Source: Bacillus xiapuensis | GTDB taxonomy: Bacteria; Bacillota; Bacilli; Bacillales; Domibacillaceae | NCBI RefSeq assembly: GCF_002797355.1 | Contig: NZ_KZ454939.1 | Coordinates: 2,153,875-2,217,874 of the forward strand | Length of the DNA: 64,000 nt | Direction: 5' to 3' | Shown here: positions 20,140-30,108 of the stretch, piece after piece | Layout: each line of letters begins with the position of its first letter | Numbering within the stretch: the first letter of the stretch is position 1 | Translations under genes and position numbers: made by a program | The notes under the pieces: generated by a model | The model's database searches: none | What the model saw: only the letters and a program-made list of their open reading frames with translations | Told to the model about the DNA's origin: nothing

Positions 20140-23100
20140 TTATTTTAATACGACATACTCTTCTCCTAAAACTTGAGCAAGTTCTTGAATTAATTCCCCG
20201 GCTGGTTTCACCCAGCTTTTCTCCCGTAATTTCACGGTTTTTCTGCTTCTTTCATAGTGAATAATGACCGGTGTGCTGCCGCGGAAACGGTTGAGTACCC
20301 GGTGAACATCTTCCAGGACCAGATGTTCATCTGGCGAGACTGGAATTTTAATAAATAATATCCTTTTCCTTTCCTCGGATAATGCCTTGGCTTCTTTAAG
20401 CCCGCAAACCGCGCGCACAATAAATTGCCTGCGCCCATTTCTCTCCTCTGTATCCCCTTCTACATAGAGAATTTCCCCTTTTGTAAGCCAGTGTGATGAC
20501 TTGCGGTAAACCTCGGGAAAAACAACGCCTTCTATTTCGCCGCTCGCATCCGAAAAACGGAGAAACGCCATGTTCTCACCTTTCTTCGTCCGAATGGCTT
20601 TCACTTCATTGACAAGCGCACCGATGGCTGTCTTGCGCTGACCGGCAGAGAGGCTGCCAATCGGTGCGGCACCCAATTCATTAAAGACTTCTTTGTAGAG
20701 AGACACTGGATGATCCGATAAATATAATCCTAATACTTCCTTTTCGAAGGCTAGCTTTTCCTCTACTGGAATCGGCTCTACTTCCATATATTTAGGTTTT
20801 GGAAAAAATTCCTCATCCCACAAAAGACCAGGCTCTCCTTCTTTAGGCTGCGCCAGCTCGGCATGATCCATCGCCACATCCAAGCTCGCTAACAGCGTGG
20901 CCCGATCCTTTCCAAATTCATCAAAAGCTCCCGCGAAAACAAGCGCCTCCATCGCTTTCCGATTGACAACTTTTAACGGCACCCTCAGACAAAAATCAAA
21001 TAAGTCAGAGAAAGGTCCTTGTTCTCTCGCGGACAAAATCGCTTTTAGAACACTCGCTCCTATCCCTTTAATCGCTGCTAAGCTGTAGCGAATTCCTTTT
21101 TCATCACACTTGAACGGATAATGGCTTTTGTTAATGGACGGGGGCAGCACTTGCAAGCCCATATTCCTCGCTTCTGCCATGTATACAGCGATCTTCTTTT
21201 CATTTCCAATCGCCGATGACAGCAAAGCAGCCATAAAGTCAGCGGGATAATGCGCTTTCAAATAGGCAAGCTGATAGGCTAAATAGCTGTAAGCAACTGC
21301 GTGGCTCCGGTTAAATCCATAATTAGCGAACTGGACGATCAAATGATAGATCTGTTCAGCCGTCGCTTCGCTGTACCCGTTTTGCTTCGCGCCGCTGATG
21401 AAATGCTTTCTTTCCTTCTCCAGCACTTCCCTTTTCTTCTTGCTGACCGCTCTGCGCAAGAGATCGGCTTCCCCCAATGAAAAGCCGGCAAGCCTTGAGG
21501 CAATCTGCATAATTTGCTCTTGATAAATGAGCACGCCATAGGTTGGCTCCAATATATCTTTTAAATCCGGATGGGGAAATTCGACCGGCTTTCGCCCGTG
21601 CTTGCGGTCAATGTATGCGGGAATGTTCTCCATCGGTCCCGGCCGATATAGCGCATTGACAGCGACAATGTCTTCAAAATGAGTCGGCTGCAGCTTCATC
21701 AGCACTTTCCGCATCCCATCAGATTCCAGCTGAAAAATGCCGGCCGTCTTTCCTTCTCCAAGCAAGCGGAAGGTTTCTCGATCTTGTAAAGGTATATTCT
21801 TCAAATCGATTTTTTTTCCTGCTGAATAAGCAATCGACTTCAGGATTCTTTCCAAAAGAGTTAAGTTGCGCAAACCAAGCAAATCAATTTTCAATAGACC
21901 TAGCTCTTCTAAGGTATCCATTGGAAATTGCGTCAAGAATACCCCTTCATGCCCCTCCTGAATCGCTATCAGCTCTGTTAGCGGCTGTTCTGTAATTACC
22001 ATTCCGGCTGCGTGAGTTGAGGTGTGGCGAGGTAAGCCCTCCAGTATTAACGCGGTCTGGAACAGCTTTTGGTTCCTGTCCGTCTGGCCTGCCCATTCCC
22101 GGAGAGCCGCCGACTCTGTGTACGCTTGCTCTAGTGTACAGCCGGGGCGCGACGGCAACAGCCCAGAAAGCCTGTCCATCTCCTTCGCGGAAAATCCAAA
22201 CACCCGCGCTACATCGCGCATGACTGCTTTTGCTGACAGGGTGCCGAATGTTACTATTTGTGCCGCATGAAGCTCTCCGTATGTGCGCGCTACATATTGA
22301 ATCACTTCATCGCGCCGATGATCTGGAAAATCCAGATCAATATCCGGCATCGTCACCCGCTCAGGATTTAAAAATCTTTCAAACAACAGACCGTAGCGCA
22401 GCGGGTCCACCGCTGTAATACCGAGAGCATAGGCAACAAGTGAACCAGCCGCCGATCCCCGTCCCGGTCCGGTTAAGATCCCCTCGTTCCGAGCAAAACT
22501 CATAAAATCCCAAACAATAAGAAAATAATCGCTGAATCCCATTCGTTCAATCGTTTCTAACTCGTAATGCAACCGTTGCTGATATTCGGGGTTCGAGGCC
22601 ACCCCCGCCTCCTCAAGACCTTTAATACAGAGCGCCTTCAAGCATTCGCTGGAGGATTTCTCTCCGGTATGAGGATACTTCGGTAGCAAGCGACGGCCAA
22701 ACGGAAGCTCCACGTCGCAAGCCTCCGCCACGTGAGCTGTCCGCGCGAGCGCCTCCGCCTCGTCCGGAAAGAGAGCGGCCATTTCATCCGCTGAGGTCAG
22801 ATAATGCGACGGCTCCCCATCCGGCTCACTGCCCGAAAGCTTCTCTCCGTCGCGAATCGCTTGGAGACACTGATAGGCAAACGCTTCGTCCTTTGTTAAA
22901 TAACGGACGCGGTGACTGACGAGGAGAGGGATCTTCAACTTGCCGCTTAATCGCTTCATTCCTTGATTCACCGCTTCTTCTCCTTCTTTGCCATGACGCT
23001 GCAAAGATAGAAAGAAAGCACCTGGTTCAAACAGCTGCTGAAAAAAAACAGCCGCTTCTTCCGCCTTCGCGTGATCCTCTTGAAGCAGCTGTTCGATTTC

Positions 23101-23487
23101 ACCGTCCTGACCGGGCGTGAAAGCAAATAAACCAGCGGAGTAGCCCCTCAGCCATTTAACAGGAATGCCGTCTTTCGCTTTTGTCTGAATCACGCTGGAA
23201 ATTTTCAATAAATTTTGATAACCTGTGTTGTTTCTTGCCAGCAAGACGAGCGGAAAGGAGCGCCCTTCCATCCGCTCACTTTGCACATCAGCCGTCATCC
23301 CGATAACCGGCTTGATATTTGCTTCTTTACAGGCCCGATAAAAGGGCACGACACCATACATGACATTGCGGTCCGCAATAGCAAGCGCCTTGTAGCCAAG
23401 CTCTTTGCCTTTGGCGACTAGCTTGCTGATGGACAACGTACTAGAGAGCAAGCTATAGGCTGTCTGAATTTGCAGATGAGTATACAT
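20140..23487 (-). CDS. dnaE: DNA polymerase III alpha subunit DnaE
   Basis: The second replicative polymerase of Gram-positives, which extends RNA primers on the lagging strand before PolC takes over. Starting at MYTHLQIQTAYSLL (23487) gives 1115 residues, as in B. subtilis; the upstream ATG sits inside the ribosome binding site. Domains: PHP about 1-270, palm with PDIDLDFPDHRRDEV and GPGRGSAAGSLVAY, fingers with ALYRPGPMENIP, tandem HhH, then an OB fold (about 960-1060). No internal exonuclease, unlike PolC. Confidence 0.97.
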   Translation of the reverse strand: MYTHLQIQTAYSLLSSTLSISKLVAKGKELGYKALAIADRNVMYGVVPFYRACKEANIKPVIGMTADVQSERMEGRSFPLVLLARNNTGYQNLLKISSVIQTKAKDGIPVKWLRGYSAGLFAFTPGQDGEIEQLLQEDHAKAEEAAVFFQQLFEPGAFFLSLQRHGKEGEEAVNQGMKRLSGKLKIPLLVSHRVRYLTKDEAFAYQCLQAIRDGEKLSGSEPDGEPSHYLTSADEMAALFPDEAEALARTAHVAEACDVELPFGRRLLPKYPHTGEKSSSECLKALCIKGLEEAGVASNPEYQQRLHYELETIERMGFSDYFLIVWDFMSFARNEGILTGPGRGSAAGSLVAYALGITAVDPLRYGLLFERFLNPERVTMPDIDLDFPDHRRDEVIQYVARTYGELHAAQIVTFGTLSAKAVMRDVARVFGFSAKEMDRLSGLLPSRPGCTLEQAYTESAALREWAGQTDRNQKLFQTALILEGLPRHTSTHAAGMVITEQPLTELIAIQEGHEGVFLTQFPMDTLEELGLLKIDLLGLRNLTLLERILKSIAYSAGKKIDLKNIPLQDRETFRLLGEGKTAGIFQLESDGMRKVLMKLQPTHFEDIVAVNALYRPGPMENIPAYIDRKHGRKPVEFPHPDLKDILEPTYGVLIYQEQIMQIASRLAGFSLGEADLLRRAVSKKKREVLEKERKHFISGAKQNGYSEATAEQIYHLIVQFANYGFNRSHAVAYSYLAYQLAYLKAHYPADFMAALLSSAIGNEKKIAVYMAEARNMGLQVLPPSINKSHYPFKCDEKGIRYSLAAIKGIGASVLKAILSAREQGPFSDLFDFCLRVPLKVVNRKAMEALVFAGAFDEFGKDRATLLASLDVAMDHAELAQPKEGEPGLLWDEEFFPKPKYMEVEPIPVEEKLAFEKEVLGLYLSDHPVSLYKEVFNELGAAPIGSLSAGQRKTAIGALVNEVKAIRTKKGENMAFLRFSDASGEIEGVVFPEVYRKSSHWLTKGEILYVEGDTEERNGRRQFIVRAVCGLKEAKALSEERKRILFIKIPVSPDEHLVLEDVHRVLNRFRGSTPVIIHYERSRKTVKLREKSWVKPAGELIQELAQVLGEEYVVLK

Positions 23488-23576
23488 CGAGATCATTCCT
23501 TTTTTAATTTTCGTCCTAGTCAGCTATGTTCATTATAAATCGGTCATGCAGAAAAGGAAAATACGTTCTATCTTTT

Positions 23577-23605
23577 TCATACAAGCCCTGTCTTTTGCAT
23601 ATATA
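23577..23605 (+). promoter_or_regulatory. Candidate sigma-E promoter of ytrHI
   Basis: TCATACA, 14 nt, CATATATA resembles the mother-cell sigma-E pattern in sequence and spacing and lies 36 bp before ytrH, a family known to be sporulation-expressed. Confidence 0.5.
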
Positions 23606-23640
23606 GTAAGAAAGACAATCAGCAAGAAAAGGGGGGGCAT

Positions 23641-23976
23641 ATGGCTGACACCTTTTTTCATGAATTATTTAAATGTTATTTCATCGCATTTGGCGTGCTG
23701 CTAGGAGGATCACTGATCGGCGGAATAGCGGCATTTGCTACAGGCAAGCCACTATATACCGGCATTTCGCAAATCAGTGAGAATTTGCGGATTTGGGCGA
23801 TCGTAGCAGCTATTGGCGGGACATTTGATACGCTATCCAGCTTTGAGCGCGGCTTTCTTCAAGGAGAAACGAAGGATTTATTTAAACAGTTTCTTCTCAT
23901 TTTATCGGCCATGGGCGGCACCTATACCGGAAAGCTCATCATTACTTGGCTGACTGGGGAGCATATCGCCCCATGA
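23641..23976 (+). CDS. ytrH: Sporulation membrane protein YtrH
   Basis: 111 residues with three hydrophobic segments (about 15-38, 50-65, 80-105). The YtrH pattern FIAFGVLLGGSLIGGIAAFATG is followed by a central region with IGGTFDTLSSFERGF. The family is made under sigma-E and is needed for normal spore resistance in B. subtilis. A G-rich ribosome binding site precedes the ATG. The stop overlaps the ytrI start, so the two are coupled. Confidence 0.9.
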   Translation: MADTFFHELFKCYFIAFGVLLGGSLIGGIAAFATGKPLYTGISQISENLRIWAIVAAIGGTFDTLSSFERGFLQGETKDLFKQFLLILSAMGGTYTGKLIITWLTGEHIAP

Positions 23977-24482
23977 GAGTGCCTGACCTGCATAAACACC
24001 CGAAGCGAAAGTGGCTGCTAAGCGGCGCGGCGATCGGATTTTGCCTGAGCTGGCTTGTTTTTCTTTATGTTTATGGCACTCTTCAGGAAAGACAATCGAC
24101 GATAATGGAGATCCAAAAAAATGAAATCCGCGACCTGCGCAACCATTTAGCTATCTGGCAAGAGGAATATAAAGAACTGAATAAACAAAACCTGCACAAG
24201 CTAACTGTGCAGGAAATTGAAATTACGATTACAAATTACGAAAAGTATGGAATTGAGGACGCTCAAAGCCTATTTGAAGCAAAAGAGCTCGTCAAAAAGG
24301 ATTTGTCCGTCCTGCTGGCCAAAGATTTAGATACGGTTTACTCTCATAAAGAATTATTGCGGCAAACGATAGAGAATAAGACGCTGAAAATCAACAAGAA
24401 ACACTATTCCTTGCATATTAAGGAGTGGCTGTTTTATACAACGATTCAGATCGAACTGGAGCTGGAGCTGCAAGGTGATTAG
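23973..24482 (+). CDS. ytrI: Sporulation membrane protein YtrI
   Basis: 169 residues. A basic N-terminus is followed by one TM helix (about 15-35), a coiled-coil (about 38-80), and a soluble domain. The true start is the ATG at 23973, which overlaps the ytrH TGA (ATGA); the in-frame ATG further upstream lies inside ytrH without a ribosome binding site. Known partner of YtrH in sporulation. It ends 4 nt inside the convergent nrnA gene. Confidence 0.85.
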   Translation: MRVPDLHKHPKRKWLLSGAAIGFCLSWLVFLYVYGTLQERQSTIMEIQKNEIRDLRNHLAIWQEEYKELNKQNLHKLTVQEIEITITNYEKYGIEDAQSLFEAKELVKKDLSVLLAKDLDTVYSHKELLRQTIENKTLKINKKHYSLHIKEWLFYTTIQIELELELQGD

Positions 24483-25417
24483 TAAGCGGCACACAGCTTT
24501 GTCAAATCTTTGGCAACCTGCTCAGCCTCTTCCCAGGAATACACGGAAGCGCCGGCAGCCAGCGGATGACCTCCGCCATTGTATTTCTTCGCCAATTCAT
24601 TAATGACGGGGCCCTTTGAGCGCAGGCGGACACGAATCTGATCCGCTTCTTGAATGAAAAAGACCCATGCTTTAATTCCCTTTACATCGCCAAGGGCGCT
24701 GACAAGCAGCGATGCTTCAGATGGAACAACGCCGAATTCTTCAAGCAGCTCTTTCTTTAAAGTAACGACCGCCGCACCGCTTGCATCCATGCGAAACGTC
24801 TGTAAAATATGGCCATGCAATTTGATGACTTTAGGGTCTCTTTCATACATGCGGGTAAATAGCTCATTGCGGTCGAATTGATAATTGATCAGCTCCCCGG
24901 CTACTTCCATCGTCCGGTTGGTCGTACTCGGATAAAGAAAGCGGCCCGTATCGCCGACAATGCCGGCAAACAATAGCCGGGCGGCTTCATCGCTCATTTT
25001 TAGCCCGTCCTCTTTGCCGCTTTCATACAGCTCATAAATCATTTCACTGACCGAGCTGGCTGCTGTGTCCACCCAAAGCAGGTCCCCATATGGATCTTCA
25101 TTCGGATGATGATCGATCTTAATCCATTCCTTTCCTAGACGGTAGCGCTTGTCACAGATTCTTTCCTGATTGGCGGTGTCACAAACGATGACAAGCGCTC
25201 CTTTATACACATCATCTCCGATCTTATCCAGCGTTCTCAGAAAGCGGAGAGCCGGTTCATCCTGCCCGACCGTATATACTTTTTTATCCGGAAATGAAGC
25301 TTTAATCACCTCTGCCAGTCCCCCTTGTGATCCGTAAGCATCCGGGTCGGGGCGCACATGGCGGTGAATGATAATCGTGTCGTATGCCTTGATTTTTTCA
25401 ATAATTTGTTTTTTCAT
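24479..25417 (-). CDS. nrnA: Oligoribonuclease / pAp phosphatase NrnA (DHH family)
   Basis: 312 residues. DHH phosphoesterase domain with metal ligands in HRHVRPDPDAYGS, IVCDTAN and IKIDHHPNED; the DHHA1 domain ends with YNGGGHPLAAGASV. In B. subtilis NrnA degrades nano-RNA and pGpG and dephosphorylates pAp. Its stop overlaps the convergent ytrI end by 4 nt, so transcripts must read into each other unless terminated within coding sequence. Confidence 0.93.
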   Translation of the reverse strand: MKKQIIEKIKAYDTIIIHRHVRPDPDAYGSQGGLAEVIKASFPDKKVYTVGQDEPALRFLRTLDKIGDDVYKGALVIVCDTANQERICDKRYRLGKEWIKIDHHPNEDPYGDLLWVDTAASSVSEMIYELYESGKEDGLKMSDEAARLLFAGIVGDTGRFLYPSTTNRTMEVAGELINYQFDRNELFTRMYERDPKVIKLHGHILQTFRMDASGAAVVTLKKELLEEFGVVPSEASLLVSALGDVKGIKAWVFFIQEADQIRVRLRSKGPVINELAKKYNGGGHPLAAGASVYSWEEAEQVAKDLTKLCAAY

Positions 25418-25515
25418 TGGTCTTCTCCTTTGCCTTCAGCAAATATTAAAGGTAGAAATTTTCTCCAATTCTCGTTAAAATGAAGGGGTCTAAAGAATCT
25501 AATGGAGGAAAATAT

Positions 25516-25818
25516 ATGCCTTTTTTAGTGTTTGTGATCGTTTTGTCTTTTTCTTTTTATATTGTATACAAAGTTCAATATGTCAGAAGCAGACGCCCGA
25601 TGGAAAAGAAGTGGCTATCTGCCAAATCCAGCATGGCGCTCGGCCTCTTCGTCGGCTGCTTTGGCATCAATACACTATTTATTCAGCAATCAGCGGTTGC
25701 CTATATTGTGGCTGCCCTGTTTTCAATCGTCGGATTTGCCAGCGTTTGGGCCGGCTATAAGGCGTATCGCCACTTCCTTCCTTACGCTCGGAAGGAAGCG
25801 GAAGAATTAAATCATTAG
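25516..25818 (+). CDS. ytpI: YtpI family membrane protein
   Basis: 100 residues with three TM segments (about 2-20, 36-55, 60-80) and a charged C-terminus. The start at 25516 follows TGGAGG with 7-nt spacing; the earlier in-frame start has no such site. The conserved context (nrnA, ytoI) and length match B. subtilis YtpI. Function unknown. Confidence 0.82.
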   Translation: MPFLVFVIVLSFSFYIVYKVQYVRSRRPMEKKWLSAKSSMALGLFVGCFGINTLFIQQSAVAYIVAALFSIVGFASVWAGYKAYRHFLPYARKEAEELNH

Positions 25819-25830
25819 CTCCTGTCAGCC

Positions 25831-25854
25831 GCTTCTGCTTTTTAGAAGCGGCTT
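25831..25854. terminator. Hairpin between convergent ytpI and ytoI
   Basis: AGCCGCTTCT, 7 nt, AGAAGCGGCT. It overlaps the last codon of ytoI. The T-run is weak on both strands. Confidence 0.6.
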
Positions 25855-27178
25855 ATCCGTTGCGTTCAAGCACTTGACACATCATTAGCGCTTTGCCGAC
25901 TAGCATGCCATTATTAAACACTTCCACATCGACTTTACCGAATTTGCGGCCAACCTCTAGCACTTTGGGGTGTATTTCAAGCAAGCTTTCCATTTGAACA
26001 GGCTTGATAAAATATATCGTAATATTTTCAATGACGATATCGCCTTTTTTTTGGGAGCGCATCGCCTGATTGGCCGCTTCGGTCACAAGTGCCGTAAACA
26101 CACCGTAAGAAATCGTACCAAGTTGATTGGTCATTTGCGGCGTTACTTCAAACTTGTAAACTTCCTCCCCCTTGCTTCCCGATAAATCGAGCTGATTGGC
26201 AATGGTGTCATTGATCGTTTCGCCCACCTGCGGCTGCCGCTGCGTCATTTGCAGCGCCTTGAGCACGTCCTGACGGCTGATAATCCCTTGTATGCGGTTC
26301 TGCTCATCCACGACAGGAAGCAGCTCAATCCCTTCCCAAATCATCATATGCGCCGCGGAAGCCACGCTTGTTTTTTCGTTCACGGTCAACGGGTTTTTCG
26401 TCATGACCTTTTCAATCGCCGTGTTTTTTTCCTGCCCCATAATGTCTTTAGCGGTGACCATCCCCTGCACTTTTTGCTGGTGATCGAGTACGGGAAAACG
26501 GCTATGGAGAGTCTGTCTGTTCTTCTCAAGCCAATCGTTCACTGTGTCTTTAACGAATAATGAAACTGTTTGATCAACAGGTGTGAGAATGTCGCCGACA
26601 AGAACGATTTCTTTTTTGATTAGTTGATCGTAAATAGCCCGATTAATCATCGTCGCCACGGTGAAAGTATCGTAGCTAGTCGAAATGACTGGAAGCTCCA
26701 GTTCATCCGCCAGCTTCTTCACTTTCTCCTCCGTATCAAACCCGCCGGTAATTAGCACGGCTGCACCCGCTTTAAGAGCGTGTTCATGCGCTTGAGTCCG
26801 ATTGCCGACAATCAGCAGGTTCCCAGGCCCGGTGTACCTCATCATCGCTTCCAGCTTCATTGCGCCAATCACAAATTTCGTAAGCGTTTTGTAAAGGCCC
26901 GCACGGCCACCGAGCACTTGCCCGTCAATGATATTGACGACTTCCGCAAACGTGAGCTTTTCTATATTCTCTTTTTTCTTTTGTTCTATTCGAATCGTGC
27001 CTACTCGCTCAATCGCTGAGACAAACCCTCTCGCTTCCGCCTCTTTAATCGCCCGGTAAGCGGTTCCTTCACTCACCGACAGGGCCTTGGCTATTTGCCT
27101 GACCGAAATTTTTTCACCGATGGGCAGCCCCTCAATGTACTGCAAAATTTGTTCATGTTTGGTTATCAACTGTTTCAC
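25853..27178 (-). CDS. ytoI: DRTGG/CBS-domain thioesterase-like regulator YtoI
   Basis: 441 residues in four modules: N-terminal winged helix (about 1-65, VRQIAKALSVSEGTAYRAI), DRTGG domain (about 70-185), a CBS pair (about 195-310), and a hot-dog thioesterase-like domain (about 330-440). CBS pairs in related proteins bind adenine nucleotides. The B. subtilis homologue is uncharacterised. The layout suggests nucleotide-controlled DNA or acyl-thioester binding, but this is inference. Confidence 0.85.
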   Translation of the reverse strand: MKQLITKHEQILQYIEGLPIGEKISVRQIAKALSVSEGTAYRAIKEAEARGFVSAIERVGTIRIEQKKKENIEKLTFAEVVNIIDGQVLGGRAGLYKTLTKFVIGAMKLEAMMRYTGPGNLLIVGNRTQAHEHALKAGAAVLITGGFDTEEKVKKLADELELPVISTSYDTFTVATMINRAIYDQLIKKEIVLVGDILTPVDQTVSLFVKDTVNDWLEKNRQTLHSRFPVLDHQQKVQGMVTAKDIMGQEKNTAIEKVMTKNPLTVNEKTSVASAAHMMIWEGIELLPVVDEQNRIQGIISRQDVLKALQMTQRQPQVGETINDTIANQLDLSGSKGEEVYKFEVTPQMTNQLGTISYGVFTALVTEAANQAMRSQKKGDIVIENITIYFIKPVQMESLLEIHPKVLEVGRKFGKVDVEVFNNGMLVGKALMMCQVLERNG

Positions 27179-27300
27179 CTGTTCCTTTCCGAACCTCTAA
27201 TACAGCTATTATAAAAGGAAACAGCGGTTTGTTCAATTTGAGCCGCGCATTTTAACAGCTTATTGATAAAGCCGACACAGACAGAAGGAAGCGAAAAGAT

Positions 27301-27340
27301 TTAAAAGACAGCTCCGATAGCCGAAGTATCGGAGCTGTCT
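27301..27340 (-). terminator. Terminator of ytkL
   Basis: AGACAGCTCCGATA and TATCGGAGCTGTCT form a perfect 14-bp stem with a 7-nt loop, followed by TTTTAA on the minus strand. Confidence 0.9.
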
Positions 27341-27351
27341 CTTCCTCGATC

Positions 27352-28032
27352 CTACAGTTCTATCGCTTCACCCGGCTCAAGCACCCGGCCGTTTTTCGCT
27401 TTCAGCTTGCGGATGAAAGCATGCGGATCTTGCTTAATCGGCGGAAAGGTATTAAAGTGCATCGGCACTACTTGCTTCGCCTGCAAGAATTCAGCAGCGA
27501 TTGCCGCATCATCCGGCCCCATAGTGAAATTATCGCCAATTGGCAAGAAAGCAAGGTCGATCGGATGCAAGGCTCCGATCAGCTTCATATCCGAGAAAAG
27601 TGCTGTGTCACCGGCATGGTAAATCGTCTTTTCCTCCATCATCAGCAATACGCCCGCCGGCATTCCCATATAAAGGAACGTGCCATCCTCTTGAGGCAGT
27701 CCTGATCCATGGAAGGCCTGTGTAAATTTCACCTTGCCGAAGTCAAATGTATAGCTGCCGCCAATATGCATTGGGTGCGTATTTAACCCTTGATGACTTA
27801 AATATACAGCCAGCTCGTTGACAGCGATCACAAGCGAATCGCTTCTTTTAGCCAACTCGATCGTATCGCCGAGATGATCACTATGCCCGTGGGTTAACAC
27901 GATCACATCCGGGTGTTCTTCTTCCACTTTCAAATCGGTTATGTCATTTCCCTGAATAAACGGATCAATCAAAATCTCTTTCCCATTTGCCTTAATCTTC
28001 ACGATAGAATGTCCATGATAAGATACTTTCAT
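27352..28032 (-). CDS. ytkL: Metal-dependent hydrolase YtkL (UPF0173)
   Basis: 226 residues, metallo-beta-lactamase fold. Metal ligands are in [23 protein letters not shown] and VPMHFNTFP. The start at 28032 (MKVSYHGHS) has AAAGGAG at 8 nt. Family members are often RNase Z/UlaG-like hydrolases, and the substrate is unknown. Divergent from the Xaa-Pro peptidase gene. Confidence 0.88.
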   Translation of the reverse strand: MKVSYHGHSIVKIKANGKEILIDPFIQGNDITDLKVEEEHPDVIVLTHGHSDHLGDTIELAKRSDSLVIAVNELAVYLSHQGLNTHPMHIGGSYTFDFGKVKFTQAFHGSGLPQEDGTFLYMGMPAGVLLMMEEKTIYHAGDTALFSDMKLIGALHPIDLAFLPIGDNFTMGPDDAAIAAEFLQAKQVVPMHFNTFPPIKQDPHAFIRKLKAKNGRVLEPGEAIEL

Positions 28033-28167
28033 GACCAAAACTCCTTTCGCTTATTTCGTTCCACACACTCTATTCTAGTAAACTTTCCATTATCCTGTCG
28101 CCTCCTTGATTTACAGCCGGGTTTTTTGCTGATACTCTTTTATAGAAGATAAAAAGGAGGAACGATG

Positions 28168-29262
28168 ATGAATCAGCGCTTCAGCAAATTAATTGACTGG
28201 ATGAAAACAGAAGACATTCCGTTTTCATTCATCACTTCAACAGAAAACGTCTTTTACTTAACAGGCTTTAGAAGCGACCCGCACGAACGGCTGTTGGGCG
28301 TTGCCGTTTTCCAAGAAGCAGAGCCATTTTTAGTGTGTCCGCAAATGGAAGCGGCCGATGCTAAAAACAGCGGCTGGACATACGAAGTGGTCGGCTACAC
28401 CGATATTGAAGATCCCTGGGAGAAAATTCAAGCGCGCGTGAAAGGCCGCCTGAAAAGCATTCAGCGCATCGCGGTAGAGAAACAGCATGTCAATATTGAA
28501 CGGTACGAAGAGCTGGCACGCCGCTTTCCAGGCGCAGCTTTTATCGGGGCGGAAGCAAAGCTTGAACAATTGCGGCTGATCAAAGATCAATCGGAGCTTG
28601 CAAAATTGAAAAAAGCAGCAGAATATGCCGACTACGCGGTAAAAACAGGTGCAGAAGCCATCCGCGAGGGCAAATCGGAGCTTGAAATTTTAGCAGAAAT
28701 CGAGTTTGAAATGAAGAAACAGGGCATTTCTGAAATGTCTTTCTCAACCATGGTGCTAACCGGAAAAAATGCCGCTTCTCCACATGGCGTTCCCGGTGCT
28801 GCTAAAGTTCAAAAAGGCGATTTAGTATTGCTTGACCTCGGTGTTGTCTATGAAGGTTATTGCTCCGATATTACGAGAACAGTAGCATTCGGTGAAATCA
28901 GCGACAAGCAGCGCAATATTTACGATACGGTGCTGAAAGCAGAACTGGCGGCGGTTGCGGCCGTAAAGCCTGGCAAGAAAGCAAAAGACATTGATCAAAC
29001 AGCAAGAGCCATCATCGCTGAAGCCGGTTATGGCGAATTCTTTCCGCACCGGCTCGGGCACGGTCTCGGCATCAGTGTCCATGAATACCCCGGAATTACA
29101 GAAACCAATGAGCTCCCCCTTCAAAGCGGCATGGTCTTTACAATTGAACCCGGTATTTATGTACCTGGCGTGGCGGGCGTGCGCATTGAAGATGACGTCC
29201 ATGTAACGGACAATGGAGCGGAAATTTTGACAGCTTTTCCAAAAGAATTGCTATTTGTTTAG
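28168..29262 (+). CDS. M24 family Xaa-Pro peptidase
   Basis: 364 residues. The N-terminal creatinase-like domain (about 1-125) is followed by the pita-bread catalytic domain. All metal ligands are visible: Asp in LLDLGVVYEGYCSDITRT, His in GHGLGISVHEYPG, Glu in FTIEPGIYVPG and Glu in GVRIEDDV. It cleaves Xaa-Pro peptides in the cytoplasm. Two adjacent ATGs are possible; the second gives 7-nt spacing from AAAGGAGG. Close paralogues (PepQ/YpdF types) cannot be told apart here, so no symbol is given. Confidence 0.9.
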   Translation: MNQRFSKLIDWMKTEDIPFSFITSTENVFYLTGFRSDPHERLLGVAVFQEAEPFLVCPQMEAADAKNSGWTYEVVGYTDIEDPWEKIQARVKGRLKSIQRIAVEKQHVNIERYEELARRFPGAAFIGAEAKLEQLRLIKDQSELAKLKKAAEYADYAVKTGAEAIREGKSELEILAEIEFEMKKQGISEMSFSTMVLTGKNAASPHGVPGAAKVQKGDLVLLDLGVVYEGYCSDITRTVAFGEISDKQRNIYDTVLKAELAAVAAVKPGKKAKDIDQTARAIIAEAGYGEFFPHRLGHGLGISVHEYPGITETNELPLQSGMVFTIEPGIYVPGVAGVRIEDDVHVTDNGAEILTAFPKELLFV

Positions 29263-29345
29263 AAAATTTTCACATTCTGTTGTAGAATGGATAGTGTAGT
29301 GCATTCCAGCTTATAGTACAATGAACTTAGAAGGGGGAATGACAG

Positions 29346-29795
29346 ATGGGCATGAAGTATGAAAATATTCTAGTAGCTGTGGATGGTTCAAAGGAAGCGG
29401 AGTGGGCATTCAAGAAATCAATTGAAATCGCTAAACGCCACGATGCCTCATTAAATCTCGTGCATGTGATTGACACTCGCTCATTTGCCGCAATCGAGGC
29501 TTATGACCGTTCTATCGCTGAACGAGCTTCCAGCTATGGGAACGAGCTGTTAGAAGAGTACAAGCAAGAGGCGGACAAAGCAGGAGTAAAAACAGTCAAT
29601 ACTTTTGTGGAATACGGCTCACCTAAAGTAGTGATCCCTAAAGATATTGCAAAGCAAGTAAAAGCTGATTTAATCGTATGCGGAGCAACCGGTTTAAATG
29701 CCATGGAGCGCTTCTTAATCGGCAGTGTGTCCGAACACATCACACGCGCCGCCCGCTGCGACGTGTTAGTCGTTCGCACAGATAAAAGTGAATAA
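29346..29795 (+). CDS. Universal stress protein (UspA family)
   Basis: 149 residues with the alpha/beta UspA fold: LVAVDGSKEAEWAF at the N-terminus and the ATP-binding signature CGATGLNAMERFLIGSVSEHI near the C-terminus. Nucleotide binding is therefore likely. AGGGGG lies 8 nt before the ATG. It is monocistronic with its own terminator. The specific stress role cannot be read from sequence. Confidence 0.92.
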   Translation: MGMKYENILVAVDGSKEAEWAFKKSIEIAKRHDASLNLVHVIDTRSFAAIEAYDRSIAERASSYGNELLEEYKQEADKAGVKTVNTFVEYGSPKVVIPKDIAKQVKADLIVCGATGLNAMERFLIGSVSEHITRAARCDVLVVRTDKSE

Positions 29796-29814
29796 TTGAA
29801 AGAATACGAGAGAG

Positions 29815-29846
29815 AGCTGCCTTAGCCTAAACTATGGCAGCTTTTT
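29815..29846 (+). terminator. Terminator of the universal stress gene
   Basis: AGCTGCC, 14 nt, GGCAGCT followed by TTTTT. Confidence 0.85.
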
Positions 29847-30077
29847 CATTGTTCCAACGATGTACACTAAGCGGCTGTCCGATTGTTTTTCATCCTCATG
29901 TGAACGGATACTCTTTCTCATTTCGATCTTTGTCAACTGCCTATATAAACAGCGGGGCATTTTCTCTTCTCGTTTCTTCCTTCGCTTCTCCACTCATCAA
30001 TAGAGTATTAACTGCTTGTCCCGCATGTAATCTTTCCGGACTTTCACTCTAAAGATTACACCCATGCCAGGCGCACG

Positions 30078-30108
30078 AAAAAACAGCCCCCTACTCCTTA
30101 GAGGGCTG
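30078..30108 (-). terminator. Terminator overlapping the end of argH
   Basis: On the minus strand CAGCCCTCT pairs with AGGGGGCTG and runs into six T. The last codons and the stop of argH lie inside the stem and loop. Confidence 0.85.

Noticed and set aside
29834-30052. 72-residue ORF between the stress gene and argH
   Set aside because: Its start lies inside the terminator hairpin of the stress gene, and no family similarity is seen.
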